64,000 nt of DNA from Ornithodoros turicata (taxonomy: Eukaryota > Arthropoda > Arachnida > Ixodida > Argasidae): contig NC_088201.1 of the NCBI RefSeq assembly GCF_037126465.1, positions 142,044,376 through 142,108,375 on the forward strand, in the 5' to 3' direction. The position numbers and the translations under genes were made by a program. This document shows, piece by piece, positions 34,083-45,655 of this stretch. The first letter of the stretch is position 1; every line of letters begins with the position of its first letter. The notes below the pieces were generated by a model, which searched no databases, was not told the DNA's origin, and saw nothing but the letters and a program-made list of their open reading frames with translations.

Positions 34083-35630
34083 ATGTTGGATAAGAGGGCA
34101 AATAGTGAGGATAGGCTGATTGATAGCGCCCCATATTTCAAGACTTCATTGGTCGGAAAGCTGAAAAAGTGGGTGGAGCTTCAGGTATAGGCATGACCCA
34201 TTAATGGCCAGACTCCCTTTTAATATACGGCTCTGCGAGGGAAGGCAGCACACCGCCACCTGTCGGATGGAGAGAACCCCTGGATATTTAGCGTCGTCTG
34301 TAGGGAGAGCAGTTGAGGAGGACCTCCCCTCGGGAGGCGTATTGGTATAGTTTAGTCGTGCACGGCATCATCGATAGGATGTAGATAGGATAGGTTAGGA
34401 TGGTAGATAGGATGTCGCTCCGCCACCGGCTGGAGATTTTAGAGTACCGTGTCCCAAGCAGTACGGCAAAAACACTGACACTCTGACAACCGTCTACAAG
34501 ACCGTTGATTACATATGCACTAAAGGAGTACTTACGGATTAGGAAGATTGTCGCATAGCTGTAGCAGTGAACCCCGTTTAACCGTGGGACCGTAGTGAGC
34601 GCTGGCCGCACAATCTCCATTGAAGTTGTTGAAATCAAATTCAAGAAAAAACCTGTTCTGATGACTCAGTGGTAGGCGTTCTTCATAAGGAGCACTGTTC
34701 AGGGTAAGTATTTGGCGGGTGGATAATCGTAGATGGTTCCTCAACAAAATCTTCTTATTTTCTGCAAATATTTCAAGTAAAGTCGGTCAGTCCCGCGTAC
34801 ACCGGGAGTGGTACGACAACTCCTACAACGCCCTAAATAATTTGCGGTGCCCAAAAGGAAAGGAAGAGCCATCAAAAACGCTGTACAGTCATGTGGACTG
34901 GCGTTCCAAGACTCCGTTTCACAGTTGTCCTTGTAGCTTTTTCCGTCTCATCAATACAGCATGTCAATATACAGCTCAAAGTGACCGCCGATTTCGGGAG
35001 CAAAATTGTGGGATAAAAACAAATTAACCAAGGTCGCACAATATATTTCAGAAGAATGAAAATGGTCTTGTTTCCGTTCTAGTGTTTCCCGCCAACTGGA
35101 TATAGTCGCGGTTGTCGTGAAAACGCAAGAATCGACTTGAGTACTCGAAATGGCCGGCCCACGTGAACGCAATTCTGCGGAAGTCAAACACTGCGTGCGA
35201 ACTGAGTTTTGTCTTTCGTCGTGTTACAACGTAACTGCAGGTATAACACCACACTTTTAGGTACGCTCCATAACTTCTGCTGCTCGAATGCTGCTACTGT
35301 TATAGTGAGATGCGGGTCCCATGCACTTCAAGTTACAAGGGCAGTGTACCTGCTGTGGATTCTATCCAAAACGGTTAGCTTGATCTGCAATAGAACTCTA
35401 CCCGAGAAACGTCATCATCACGTTGGTAGACAGACTGAAACCGAAACAAATCAGAATGGGAGGGCTGGGTTCCACGAATGGGTACTTGTTCGCTGCCTCC
35501 TACTGAAAGAAAAATAGAACCGAAGGTCGCGTCTCCTTCAGGGACATTCGTAATCCCCTCAAGACCGTGACTTTCAGCTGCGTGACTAGCTTCCAGCGCA
35601 GTTCAACTTACCAAACTGGTGGCGCTGTTG
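34083..35630. other. No gene recognised; inverted copy of the 27-bp motif
   Basis: 34203-34229 is the exact inverted copy of the TATA-containing motif at 21676-21702 and would point leftwards, away from the downstream DNA. The rest has no supported frame. Open frames near 34288-34644 and 34719-35027 lack domains or splice logic. Confidence 0.35.
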
Positions 35631-35637
35631 AACACTA

Positions 35638-35760
35638 TGACGTCATTTGTTTACAAACAGGGTGAGGTCTATTGGTCAGAGCACGCCGTGAAGAGCGTAC
35701 GGATCAGACAGTCTCATGTTATTTGCTCGCGGCGAAAACATTGCACGTAGATATATAAGG
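35638..35760 (+). promoter_or_regulatory. Possible polymerase II promoter
   Basis: A TGACGTCA cyclic-AMP-response-like palindrome (35638-35645), an inverted CCAAT box ATTGGTC (35671-35677) and TATATAAGG (35752-35760) line up on the plus strand with promoter-like spacing. No downstream first exon could be identified, so this is a suggestion only. Confidence 0.3.
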
Positions 35761-35888
35761 AAACGTTGCATACAACGATCAAGAACATCTTCTGTGGCGC
35801 TGTCACTCTATTTATGACCACTAAGCCGAGCTAGATGAAGTTCATTTAGTAGACTCTAGCTGTACACTGAGAGGTTAGATTGATATGT

Positions 35889-35956
35889 CCAATGAGTACG
35901 CATAGCCAATGAGCCCGTTCCATCCGTCCAATGAGCCAATGCCCAATGAGTACGCA
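35889..35956. repeat. CCAATGAG cluster
   Basis: Four CCAATGAG copies (35889, 35906, 35928, 35943) and one further CCAAT occur within 65 bp. The 14-mer CCAATGAGTACGCA is directly repeated 54 bp apart. Either a short tandem expansion or a CCAAT-box cluster. Confidence 0.5.
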
Positions 35957-36463
35957 ATGAGGCCGTCTAACCAGGACTTATCCTACCGGCACGCTTGAAT
36001 TTCCTAGCCTTCTTTCTAAACCCCAACAAACCAAAACACAACTGAATATGAGAGCCGGGACCACTTCCTTGCCACGCTGCAGCCGCAATATTAAAAAGTA
36101 TAATGGGCAACATCGATCTCATACAGCTCCTAATATGGCGGTAGCCGCGGGTGCGCAGTACCTTGTATCGGGTCAACTCTCTTCGAAACGGGTCCAAATG
36201 CCGATGTGCCCCTGTTCCGATCGTTGCCCAGGGCTGCCATGACAAATATGGCAGCTACAGTCCCTAGTTTCATTCTGCGAAGGATGATATTGGAGACGAA
36301 TCTGTTCTGGCCCGTTCGTTGTGCGTGCGCACTATCACGTTGACAATGGTGACACTTCGTCGTTGTCCAGTCACATTTCTAGGAGCATGGACGTCCTCAC
36401 ATTTCGGGTGAATGTTACACGATAGATTTTCGACACTGGTTCCTTATACCATGGTCTTCTATA

Positions 36464-36496
36464 GAGGGTGTCCCAGCTAAATGCGAACATATTTTT

Positions 36497-36536
<40 letters not shown>

Positions 36537-37212
36537 TCTTTCCGAGATAGAAGCAATTGCATTATAGCGTTGGCTGAAGGGCACTCCTTAGGAGGGCAAT
36601 AGCAAACACCTAAGGCAATGTCTTAGTCAACGCAAAAAAATTGTGAAGGAACATGATATGATATTTTCTTTATTTTGTTTATTGCGCATCTTCGGAGACG
36701 CGTATTTCCTTCACCCGCAACGTGAGAGGGTGAAAGAGCACACTATCGCCTCTTGCGTCCTGGAAAAAGATTAAAAGAAAACACACAATGCTACCCAAAA
36801 TAAGAGCCGTTCCGATAGAGTCACCCGATACATTTGTTTTTGTTTTGTTTCCGCAAGTTAAAGCTCATCTTCGACGCATGAGGCGGCACTGTGCTCCTTC
36901 ATCTTCTCACATTGGGGGTGAAGGAAATAGGCGTCTCTGAATATGTGCAATGAATAAACAGAAAAAAAGGTGTTCTTTCACGATTTTTTTTTGCGGACGA
37001 TCTATCGAACGGCTTTTTGTTCTGAAAACGGCTCCAGTATCAGGTGACCAAAGGGTCCAGGTGTTCTCATTGGGACGACTTCGTAGCTTTTATAATTCAA
37101 AAGTGTATTATTGAAGGTTAATTAAGATACTGCTTTAGGCTTTTGCTAATGCCCTCCTAAGGAATGCCCTTCAGCCTATGCTGTAATGCAATTGGTTTCA
37201 TCTCGGAAAAAG

Positions 37213-37267
<55 letters not shown>

Positions 37268-37297
37268 AATATGGTCGCATTTAGCTGGGGCACCCTG
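36464..37297. mobile_element. Foldback MITE, full-length copy with (TA)n tracts
   Basis: Inverted ends GAGGGTGTCCCAGCTAAATG and CATTTAGCTGGGGCACCCTG enclose an 834-bp palindromic unit related to 8140-8993. Perfect TA microsatellites sit near both ends (36499-36533 and 37214-37262), mirroring each other. TA precedes the left end; the right flank is TG, so a TA duplication is not certain. Mariner-like MITE is likely. No transposase. Confidence 0.82.
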
Positions 37298-37311
37298 TGT
37301 ATATACGCAGT

Positions 37312-37478
37312 AAATTCAAAAACACCCTTTCTGGGTAAAAAAGGTGCATGGGAAAATACACTCTTTATTACACCAAGTGCTGTATCAAACAGGGTGTTTT
37401 TATGCGTTTACACCTGTCTCTTCCCTTTTTACGCCCTTCAAGTAACACTGGTGTAGAAAATGGTGTTTTTATGTAGCA
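37312..37478. repeat. GGGTGTTTT-rich MITE-like repeat
   Basis: Begins GCAGTAAATTCAAAAACACC and ends GGTGTTTTTATGTAGC, approximately inverted ends. CACCC/GGGTG boxes occupy the interior. Related to the repeats at 12898 and 45267. Confidence 0.5.
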
Positions 37479-38711
37479 ATAAGGCTGACCGCTCTCTGGT
37501 CTAACATGATGTGTGCAGGTGGTCATGTACAGGAAAACGCAAATAGCCACTGACTGTGAAATTTATCACGTGGTGTCCAACAAGTTTATTTTACACTTTT
37601 GAAACACGAGCCCGTAGCAGCAAGCTGACAACAATGTGGTTTGCAAGGAACCAAGCCGACAAAGCTAGTTCTAAGCACAGAGATCAATAGGATGACAAAA
37701 CCGAAAAAGTAAAGGCAAGGAAGAAAAAGGCTGGTGTGAACAAAATTTCTGCACATAAGACCGGTACGCACAGTATGACTGTATTGCCTCTTTCCTTGTA
37801 TGGTGGAGCAGTCACACTGAGATGATGAGGATGGACGCCACAGGTATATAGAGAAATATCACTATCTGGGACTCTGAACAACTGTATGATACGTTCAAAA
37901 CCTTCAGTGTAAGAGTCATTCTACACAAGAAACATCTGCTACAAACCTGCGTTATAATAGTGTCATCCTATTGCTGTTGACGCTTAGAGAAACAAAAACT
38001 ATGTATCATCATTGTGCATACATATATATGCTGTGAAGCCTCTTTAGTCAGAAACGGGGAGTAGATATTTATGCTTAGTTCAAACAAACTGTGCTGCATC
38101 ATATACTGTAACTCAATCATAAACTGCCATGGGCCAAATTACTGCTTAAGTCAAACAAGCCGCCCTGGAGACTGAGCGTTTGAGTTGATAGTACATGAAT
38201 TAGGTGGCAAGGAACATCCACAGAAATTTAAGAGCTTCCGGGAAGGGGCTGCCCTTCTTCAGGTGTGTGCCCCCACCCCATCACCTGAACAAGGGCGGTC
38301 CCTCCCCAAAAGATCATCAAAGATTTCCTTGGATGCTTGTTGCCGTCTCACTCACTTGTTAAGCATGTAGCATTTCCTCATCGATTTGGTGGAATCACTC
38401 CACAACTCTTTCAAACATATATGGGTACACCTAGTTGTGAGTATTGTTACTGTTGGTGAGAGAGAAAAAATTTATACACCTACAAGTACACACATATTTT
38501 GACATACCCCAAGTGGCAGTATGGCACAGAGGGTCCAGTTGTAATTTCTACTTAGCAAGTGCAACCCAGCTGTTTTGTTCTATTGTGGTATTTGAAATAT
38601 GGCATCCAGGTAATGACGTGAAGGAAAGAGATGCTTAGAACATGAATGTTGAGGTCCCACTGCTCCGCTATGTACTTCTGTTGCATTTTGGGGCTACATC
38701 TTACCCCTGGT
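37479..38711. other. Possible 3' UTR of the minus-strand gene
   Basis: No frame with support. On the minus strand an AATAAA (plus-strand TTTATT at 37585-37590) lies about 1.1 kb beyond the end of the 38712-41137 coding region and could end its transcript. Confidence 0.35.
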
Positions 38712-41137
38712 CTACACAAGAGCACGAGTATTAATTATGATGTGCCTGTTTCCCTGTCGTGTAATATACAAGGGCTCTGATGCAAGAGCCAGGTTGTCAC
38801 TCACAACAAAGAAACTGTCTGTAGGTGAAACAACATAAACATGGAAATGCCTGTCAAACTCAACACTCAGCATTGCACTTACTTCGAAGATGATCTCTCT
38901 GTCGATAGAGTAGATGTTTCAGACCTCCACGAACTTGGGTAGGTCATCGTCACCGATGCAGGACGGCAATGTCATTCCAGGCTTGTAAGTTGCCGCTTCT
39001 CATGGAAGTTAGCGTGGAAACATTTGCAACTTCCGTACCCTTCTGTGTCACAAAAGATCTGACCACTTCTGGCAGATGTTCCGTCAAAACCGGCCGACTT
39101 CCTGTAGTGAAAACATTGTTCTCCCGTGAGGCTTCATACAGGATGTAGGCATGAAGGTATTGATGCCTTACTGCCAAAGTATATGTGATGTTCTTGAAGT
39201 TGTGCAGTTTTCGTGCAAGGTCTTTGAAATATTGATGTTTTGACTCAAAGCGCATCGCCCAGACGTGAATTAACGGCCCATACTTATAAATGTTTGCCGG
39301 ATAGTGAATCAAGTAATGTACTTTACATGGCACTTTCACTTGTGGAAACAGTGCTTGAAAGTCAAGACAAAAGAAATGAATGAGCCGTTGCATGTAGGGC
39401 ACGTAACCACTGGGTAGCTTGCGGATAACGAGGAGCTCCAGCTCACGCAGTAGTAGGTACAGTTCCCACACGCTATTTGCAGGCGGCACGGAGTCACCCA
39501 CGCACAGTGAAAAGTGTCGGAAAAAAACAAAATATTTGTGAGGCACTGCCCTTCACTCATTTTTTTCCTTTTGAGGGCATCTTGGGATACCTTCTCTGGT
39601 TTATTTTTCCTGTCACTCACTTCATAGTTGTAGCTTTCGATACACTTGTTGAGGTGACAGAGGGAAAAGAAGCCATTGGACATCAGTAATCAATTATGTG
39701 CATCATCACAAATGAGATCACGCCTTCCAAAATGTCATGCATGATGTCAGTTGGAAAGTGTTCCGTTGGATGAAACCCAGTGAAGTTGAAAGTGCAGGGC
39801 TCCCGAACACCATACAATGACAAAGTAGGTATGCCACTCTTGAGCATATCGAGATGATGCAGGTGGCCTTCCGGAGTCATAGATACAAAGTCGGCTTCAA
39901 GGTGCTTATTACTGACCTCATACCGTAGTGCCAAACAAAAGCGGCATATTCTTCCTCCGCTGAAGTTACACTTGAAGCCTCCGAGTCTGTGGCATGAGAC
40001 ATTGTCACCTGTCACTATGAAGACCGTTCCCTTCAGTGTTTGTCCCTTCACTGTCAGCCCCTGATTTTCCAGTGACGCAACATCCTCCATCAAGGGAGCA
40101 AAAACTTTGTCCAGGTCATAGGCTGAGATATGCGTGTCATTTACAAGTAGCACAAGGTGGATCTGCGAAAGTGAGGACCTTATCCTTTGGGGAAGGTTCA
40201 GAATGGAAAAGTAAACACCAAGGAGCTTATGCTTCCCCCTCTTGCTTCCTAAGGGATCGCACACCTCGAATTCATCTGCGTACAGCTGTATGCAAATCAT
40301 TTCTTCATCGCCGTTGAAGTATGCGTGATCGATGAATGCTGTCCCGTCAAAAGCTGTTTTGAGGTAGCCATCTTCCTCGTCTGGACAGCAAAAATTGCTG
40401 TATATATCCGGGACTTCAAGCAGGTTTTTCAGGACTTCAAGTATCGGAACGTAGCGGAAAACATTTCGTTTTCCACGTTCATCAGTTCCAATCACTATGG
40501 TTCGAGGTTCCACAAATGGCAGGCAGGTGCTCCAGTAGTCAGTTCTGTCTCCTTTTGTAAACAGCATCTCCATGCCATCACCAACAGAAGACAAAATGTC
40601 TACCCATTGTTGTGTTGGTTTTCTTGATAAGTCCTCTGTGAGACCCTGGACGTAAGAGATGACATCATTGGCGATCTCATCACCGGTTGCTTCTGGCATG
40701 CGCTTGCTCTCCTTCCACTTTAGAAAGAGTAGTGCAAACTGCTTCACACGATCAGGCTCTCCAGCAGCGGAGCTGCTATCATGGTCACTTTGAAGGCTGT
40801 GTTGCTGCTGTTCACCGTCATTGGCCCCTGTTGTCGTGTCATCTGATATGTCGGCATCAGCTGATGCATCCGTGTGTGTGTCAACTGCAGGTGTGCCATG
40901 GCAGGTTTCAAGCTCTGTTGACAGGTCTCTTGTTTCTTTATGGAGGAGGTCAAGGTGCTTGCGATAAACATGCTTCCTATATGAAGGGAAGTGGGTGAAG
41001 GACTGCACGCATCCAGATAGTCCGCAAATCCAATTCTTTTCATGGCCATGGGAGCCATGGAGGTGGCGAAACAAATCCTTCAACGAAAGCACTCTCCAGT
41101 GACATTTTGGGGAGGTGAACTGATAGACGGCTGGCAT
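38712..41137 (-). pseudogene. Zinc-finger/transposase-like multicopy protein, frameshifted
   Basis: Frame 1 (39683-41137, 484 codons) has an N-terminal pair of C2H2-like fingers (CHWRVLSLKDLFRHLHGSHGH; CGLSGCVQSFTHFPSYRKHVYRKH). An acidic linker follows, then a large domain with QLYADEFEVCDPLGS, FIVTGDNVSCHRLGGF, GGRICRFCLALR and FPTDIMHDILEG. This matches my memory of a very abundant uncharacterised animal family (fish, cnidarians, ticks). The spaced acidic residues would suit a DDE-type transposase, possibly KDZ-like, but I cannot prove that. The protein continues in shifted frames at 39336-39683 and 38950-39546 (HYLIHYPANI, MRFESKHQYFKDLAR). It ends near 38712 (SVEFDRHFHVYVV) after further frame and stop defects near 38920-38960. 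At least four disruptions make it a decayed copy. Confidence 0.7.
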
Positions 41138-41209
41138 CTAGAAGAGAAAAATTACCAACGGATTAAAAAGAAAAGCAGAAAAGCAACAATATTTACTGGT
41201 GACAAGCTT

Positions 41210-41352
41210 CCCAGGTGAAAAATGTCTGCAATCCCAAGTGGTTTATGAAAAGATTTCCGCTTGAAACCACCTTGAACCACTTTGTACGTAAGTGGTTTCA
41301 GGTGGAAATCCTTTCATAAACCACTTGGGATTGCAGACATTTTTCACCTGGG
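41210..41352. mobile_element. Near-perfect 143-bp hairpin MITE
   Basis: Arms of about 62 bp (CCCAGGTGAAAAATGTCTGC onward) are almost perfect inverted copies around a loop of about 20 bp. It lies just upstream of the start of the minus-strand gene and could form a strong hairpin in an RNA. No clear target duplication. Confidence 0.75.
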
Positions 41353-42842
41353 TTGGGATGGCTATACTGGAGGCTGTGAAGGAAGGGCACGGCAACTATT
41401 TCAATAGGATACAACAGTGCTTACCATAAATAACGTTGTCCTATGAAGTGACCTATGCAGAACAACCACAACGGATTAACATGTTGTTGAAACGGATTCT
41501 ATTGAACGGGATTCTATTTGAAAGTAGTGTCCGCGTTCCTGGAGAGATACAAATCTTTAGCTGATGTGGTAAGAGCTGGGCATGTAAGTACACTTACACA
41601 AATATTGCTATTGGCTATAGTCAGAGGGTCACATTACGGGGGTATGGCCAATGAATAGCACGCACATGCAACATGCGGTACATTTCTGCTGTGTTTGGAA
41701 ATGTCTTGTTGAACTATCTGCCTACATGTCAGTTCTCTATTGGTCTCTGTTTGTTCTTATATATTTTGTCATGCAGCAGTAGCACAGGCAGAGAAAAATG
41801 TTCCAGGGTTATTTGCTATGGAAGACAGTCGTGTAGCAGAGAAAGGTTTTGTCCTTTTTTGTGTGTGTGTGTGGCTGCCATCTGGTGAGCAGTACCTGAA
41901 GGCATTGTCACCTGTGTCTTCCCACATCTTCAAGCCTCCTTATCTGCCGTATTTTCACTCTTTGTATGTGGCAACTGTAATGTTCAACAAAAGTGGAATT
42001 TGTTTAATATTTGCCTGTGCAGGGTACCAGTAAACTACTTGAAATGGAAGAATCCAGAATCCTGGATCTCTGCAATGTACTGGAATAGAAATAGGCAAAG
42101 TACGCATTTATGTGGAGATTTCACATGTTGAAGCCCAAAATTCGCCACAGGGAGGTTGGCTGGAACAATAAACACCATACCAAAGCGTAGGGCAGTTCCT
42201 ACTCTAAATCACATTAATAGTTCGTGAAAGTGCTTTTTGATGCAATTGAGACGTTTTTTGTTGTTTTCTCCGGAGGATGGTCAGTCAGCCTTGCCACTGT
42301 GGTTTCTTTAGAACTTCAGAACCATATTTCCTGCCTTAATTTATTTGTATTTGTAGTGAGTTCTGAAATGGTCTGTACACTAATGGCACCACAGTATTCA
42401 TTTTAAACTACAGTGTATGGGGTTCCTCAATCTCTGTGATCCCGATTGCTGTGGTTGTGTTATGAAGCTTGCAATGGTGGTTTTACACATAACATGAGCG
42501 AGTGAATCAGCTGTAGGGATTTAACCTAGTCCAAGGGAACAAAGGAAAAGGGGAGCACTAGTGACCTTATTGCCTTCTGTGACGTCCACATATTTGCACG
42601 TTGGCTGTAATCCTTCTTGGTAAGATTCAAAATAGTTACAATTCACAAATCGAGAACACATGGCCTGGGGTTGGGAAAAGAAAGGAAATATGCGGACACT
42701 GGCACACACACACACACACATCCACAAAAATTGGGACAGCTACCTCAGACGCTTCAGTGTCTCATCATTTCGTTGAGGGCCTTGATGAATGCAATGACTG
42801 TGCAGAATGCCACATTGTGATGTCATCTGAGAACCCATAACC
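41353..42842. other. No gene recognised
   Basis: Region between two divergent gene fragments. T-rich, with a (CA)n microsatellite at about 42704-42721. Short open frames have no support. Confidence 0.35.
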
Positions 42843-42985
42843 AGCCTCGGTGGCTCAGTCGGTAGCGTGTTCGCCTCCTGATCCCGAGATCGTGGGTTCG
42901 AACCTGGCCCAGGACGCCAGCAACTTGGTTGCAGGGTACAAGTTGCTTACACACGCCGTCTTCCGCGAGGGACGTTTTTATCAAA
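42843..42985 (+). repeat. Ruka-like tRNA-derived SINE
   Basis: A tRNA-like head has an A box TGGCTCAGTCGG (42851-42862) and a B box GGTTCGAAC (42895-42903). A tRNA-unrelated body follows (CCAGCAACTTGGTTGCAGGG, CGTCTTCCGCGAGGGACG) and a T-rich end. Polymerase III box spacing is normal. This matches my recollection of the tick SINE Ruka and is the best taxonomic pointer in the window. It lacks a full cloverleaf, so it is not a functional tRNA gene. Confidence 0.82.
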
Positions 42986-43669
42986 TTTTATCAAAAACAC
43001 CTTCAAGATTTTTTAATACGATCTAGGGGAGGATCTCCTCGGCGATTTGGTGCTGGGCTTATTGTTCCAGCTAACTTCCTCATGGTCAATTTTGGGCTTG
43101 AATATGTGAAATTTCAACAAAAATGCTTACTTTGACTATTTTTATTCCTGGAAGTAACAGAGATGGCGGTGGTTGGAAAGAGTTCTCAGGAGTGGGGCAC
43201 GATCTTGCAACCTCTCGGCTATGTTTGTGGTTCTCCCGCTATGCGTCCCCCAGCCTCAGAACCTTCCATCGTGTCAGAGTAACTACTATGTGATCATGAG
43301 AGCAGGCTACCCTGCAGGAGGTTTCGGAGGCATCACAAGCGGCATGCGTGCTTGCATGTTGGGTGCAGACGGCGAAAAATGAACACTGCTGACACAAAGG
43401 AAGTTGTTTCTGAGCACAAACTATGGAGTTTGTTGTCAGTTGGTATTTTTTGGGAGCAGCTCCTCTGGACATTTTGAATTGCCCTGGTATGAACTATGTA
43501 AATTTCTTCGCCCTACCAGAAAGTATCCCAGAACATTTTTGGAGCTTTGTGAGCCTTTGTGCCTTGTGTGCTTGGGCAGTGAAACTTCAATGGGGGTATT
43601 GTCTTCAACAAGATTGGTTACATTGTCGATAGAGTGTGAGGCTACCAAATGTATTATGATCACCTGCAG

Positions 43670-45023
43670 GAAAAGGGTGCCCTTGTGCTCGAAGGGGAAG
43701 ATAGTACCAGTACCCAGCATCACGAGAGCTGGCTCATTAAGGAAAGCAAGAGCGACTTCCCGAACGAGGAGCTAATTGACACCAGGATGAGTGTGACTAT
43801 GAAGCAGAGAACTGCCGCCATCGTTAGGCTTCCTGTATCAGAGACCAAGTGCACATACCCATACCTAATGGTTGCAAACAGGGTATGTCTGCTGTGGTAA
43901 ACATGGTCGCCATCACATTTGTGACCTTTTCTTTTGTATCCAGTTCTTCAAGGAATTTGGACGGCGTTATGGCCTGCATCCGCTCCAAGGGACTGCTGCA
44001 GCTTTACAGAAGATCCGGGCACTTCTGATGAGACACAGGATAAAATGCAAACGAGGGCTTCTGGACCACCTGCTTGCAAGGGAAGAGGAGGGCATGTACG
44101 AAAGACGTCGCAAACATAAGTTATTTTTATATTTGGTAAGCTTTGTTACTGCAACATACCATTGACATTGGCCGAGAATAAACAATGCCTTGCTGCCAAG
44201 TACTATACAGGGTGTCTTTTGTTTAGACGACACAGAGCAGGTCACAAAGAAAGCGATAAAAGAAAAAAATGAGCGTTGCTTTTTTCCAACTTGAGACACA
44301 AACAGGTGCTACAGCATAAATCTAACCTGTTTGTCCTAAAATGGTAAAAAGTAGAGCTCGTTTTTTTTTATTTTATCGCTCCCTTTGTGACGCTCTCTGT
44401 GTCACCTAAAAAAACACACTGCATGTGTGCTGTGATAACCCCACTTGGGTTCCATGTGTCGCACAATTTCCTGCTTAGTATTTCTCTAGGTAACTTTCTC
44501 TTTCAGATGTCCTTCAGATTGTCCTTTCAGATCCTTTCGGACACTACAGATTCTGAGCACGTGCGTGAAGGAGCCAGACTCACTGGAGCACATGTTTGTC
44601 AGAGAGGTAAGTAAAGTGTGGTTCACTAAGACAGTCAGCTGTGAAACTCAATTTCGCGTCAGTTTAATTTTACAACCCATTCCCTGCCATCGTCACTGAC
44701 GTCTTGTTTAAATATCCTTTCCCTAGGACCAGCCTCTTCAGGTGCGTCAGTGTGTTGTATTCGCTGGAAACACGATTGAAGATGCGCAGGATATGGTTCT
44801 CCATGTTGACAAAATTCCGCTCTTTGGCATCATCGACTTCGAGGAGGGGCTGGCAGCAATACTCTGCGCGTACTGGTTATTCCAGATCATTTACAGTACA
44901 AAGACGTACAACTTGTTATGCGCCTTGGAGAGGCTTCGCCTCAAGCTCTCAGACCCGCGTGCAAGACTTCCAGTGATCAAGTTTTTTAACCAATACAAAA
45001 ACGAGCTGGCTTCCACGGAGTAA
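43670..45023 (+). CDS. 3' exons of an uncharacterised multicopy animal gene
   Basis: Four exons can be drawn. Exon a is 43670-43882 (acceptor CACCTGCAG, donor AGG|GTATGT; ends YPYLMVANR). Exon b is 43944-44135 after a 61-bp intron (FFKEFGRRYGLHPLQG... to a GTAAGC donor). Exon c is 44507-44606 (acceptor TTTCTCTTTCAG, donor GAG|GTAAGT). Exon d is 44727-45023 (acceptor CCTTTCCCTAG; ends at TAA). Exons a, b and d are in phase 0. Joining b to c needs a one-base adjustment, so the b donor is wrong or a base is missing. AATAAA at 45099-45104 is a well-placed polyadenylation signal. The C-terminal module (CVVFAGNTIEDAQ, YWLFQIIYS) recalls uncharacterised proteins common in fish and ticks. Upstream exons were not resolved. 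Function unknown. Confidence 0.6.
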
Positions 45024-45098
45024 TGCCGTCTTTAGATTTGCAATGCAAGGGTCAGAAAAGCGCAACCATAAAAGAGTAGGTAGCCCTGCACCGTATAA

Positions 45099-45104
45099 AA
45101 TAAA
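45099..45104 (+). terminator. Polyadenylation signal AATAAA
   Basis: Lies 76 bp after the TAA of the preceding exon and is followed by a GT/T-rich stretch (GTCTTGTTGTAG...), the usual downstream element. Confidence 0.65.
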
Positions 45105-45266
45105 TGTCTTGTTGTAGCTTGTCATGTTCCTTTGTCAGTCTGAAGCCTCAAAGTGACATCTTGTTGTGGTGAAAGTGCTGTGAGAACAGTAGCTAGGCTC
45201 ATTTCCCGTTTAGAGAGCTGGCACCTGGCAAACAACCCAGGGATTGCTGGGTGCGGGAATGCTTCC

Positions 45267-45492
45267 TGGCATTTTATTACACCCTTTGGAAAGGGTGTAA
45301 GATTGTTAAACACCCTTCTAAAGGGGTGTTTAAAGGGTAAAAAAAGACATTTTCAAGGAAAAGCACCCTTTCAAAGTGTGTTTTACACAGAATACACCCT
45401 TTAAAAAGGGTGTTTTAGACTATACGGTGTAAAAAGTGGTGTGAGTTATCGGACAAGCCATTTACACCCATAAGGGTGTTTTTCAGTTTGCA
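45267..45492. repeat. ACACCCTTT/AAAGGGTGT-rich repeat
   Basis: At least six CACCCTT or AAGGGTG boxes in alternating orientation, giving many small hairpins. It ends AAGGGTGTTTTTCAGTTTGC, which resembles the inverted start of the 37312 repeat. Confidence 0.6.
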
Positions 45493-45655
45493 GTGATAGT
45501 ATATAGGAGGCTATGCTTATACAAAGAAATTGACAGACAAAAAGCGTGCGCTATTGAGGCGCAACACTCATCATGCCCGCATGAGAGTTCCCGCACACTT
45601 TTCACGTCGCATAGCGCAGCGAAGAGTCGTTCGATTTGTATGATATACGTGAGAG

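Noticed and set aside
42843..42914. Functional tRNA gene
   Set aside because: A and B boxes are present, but the acceptor and other stems do not pair well and the sequence runs into a SINE body.
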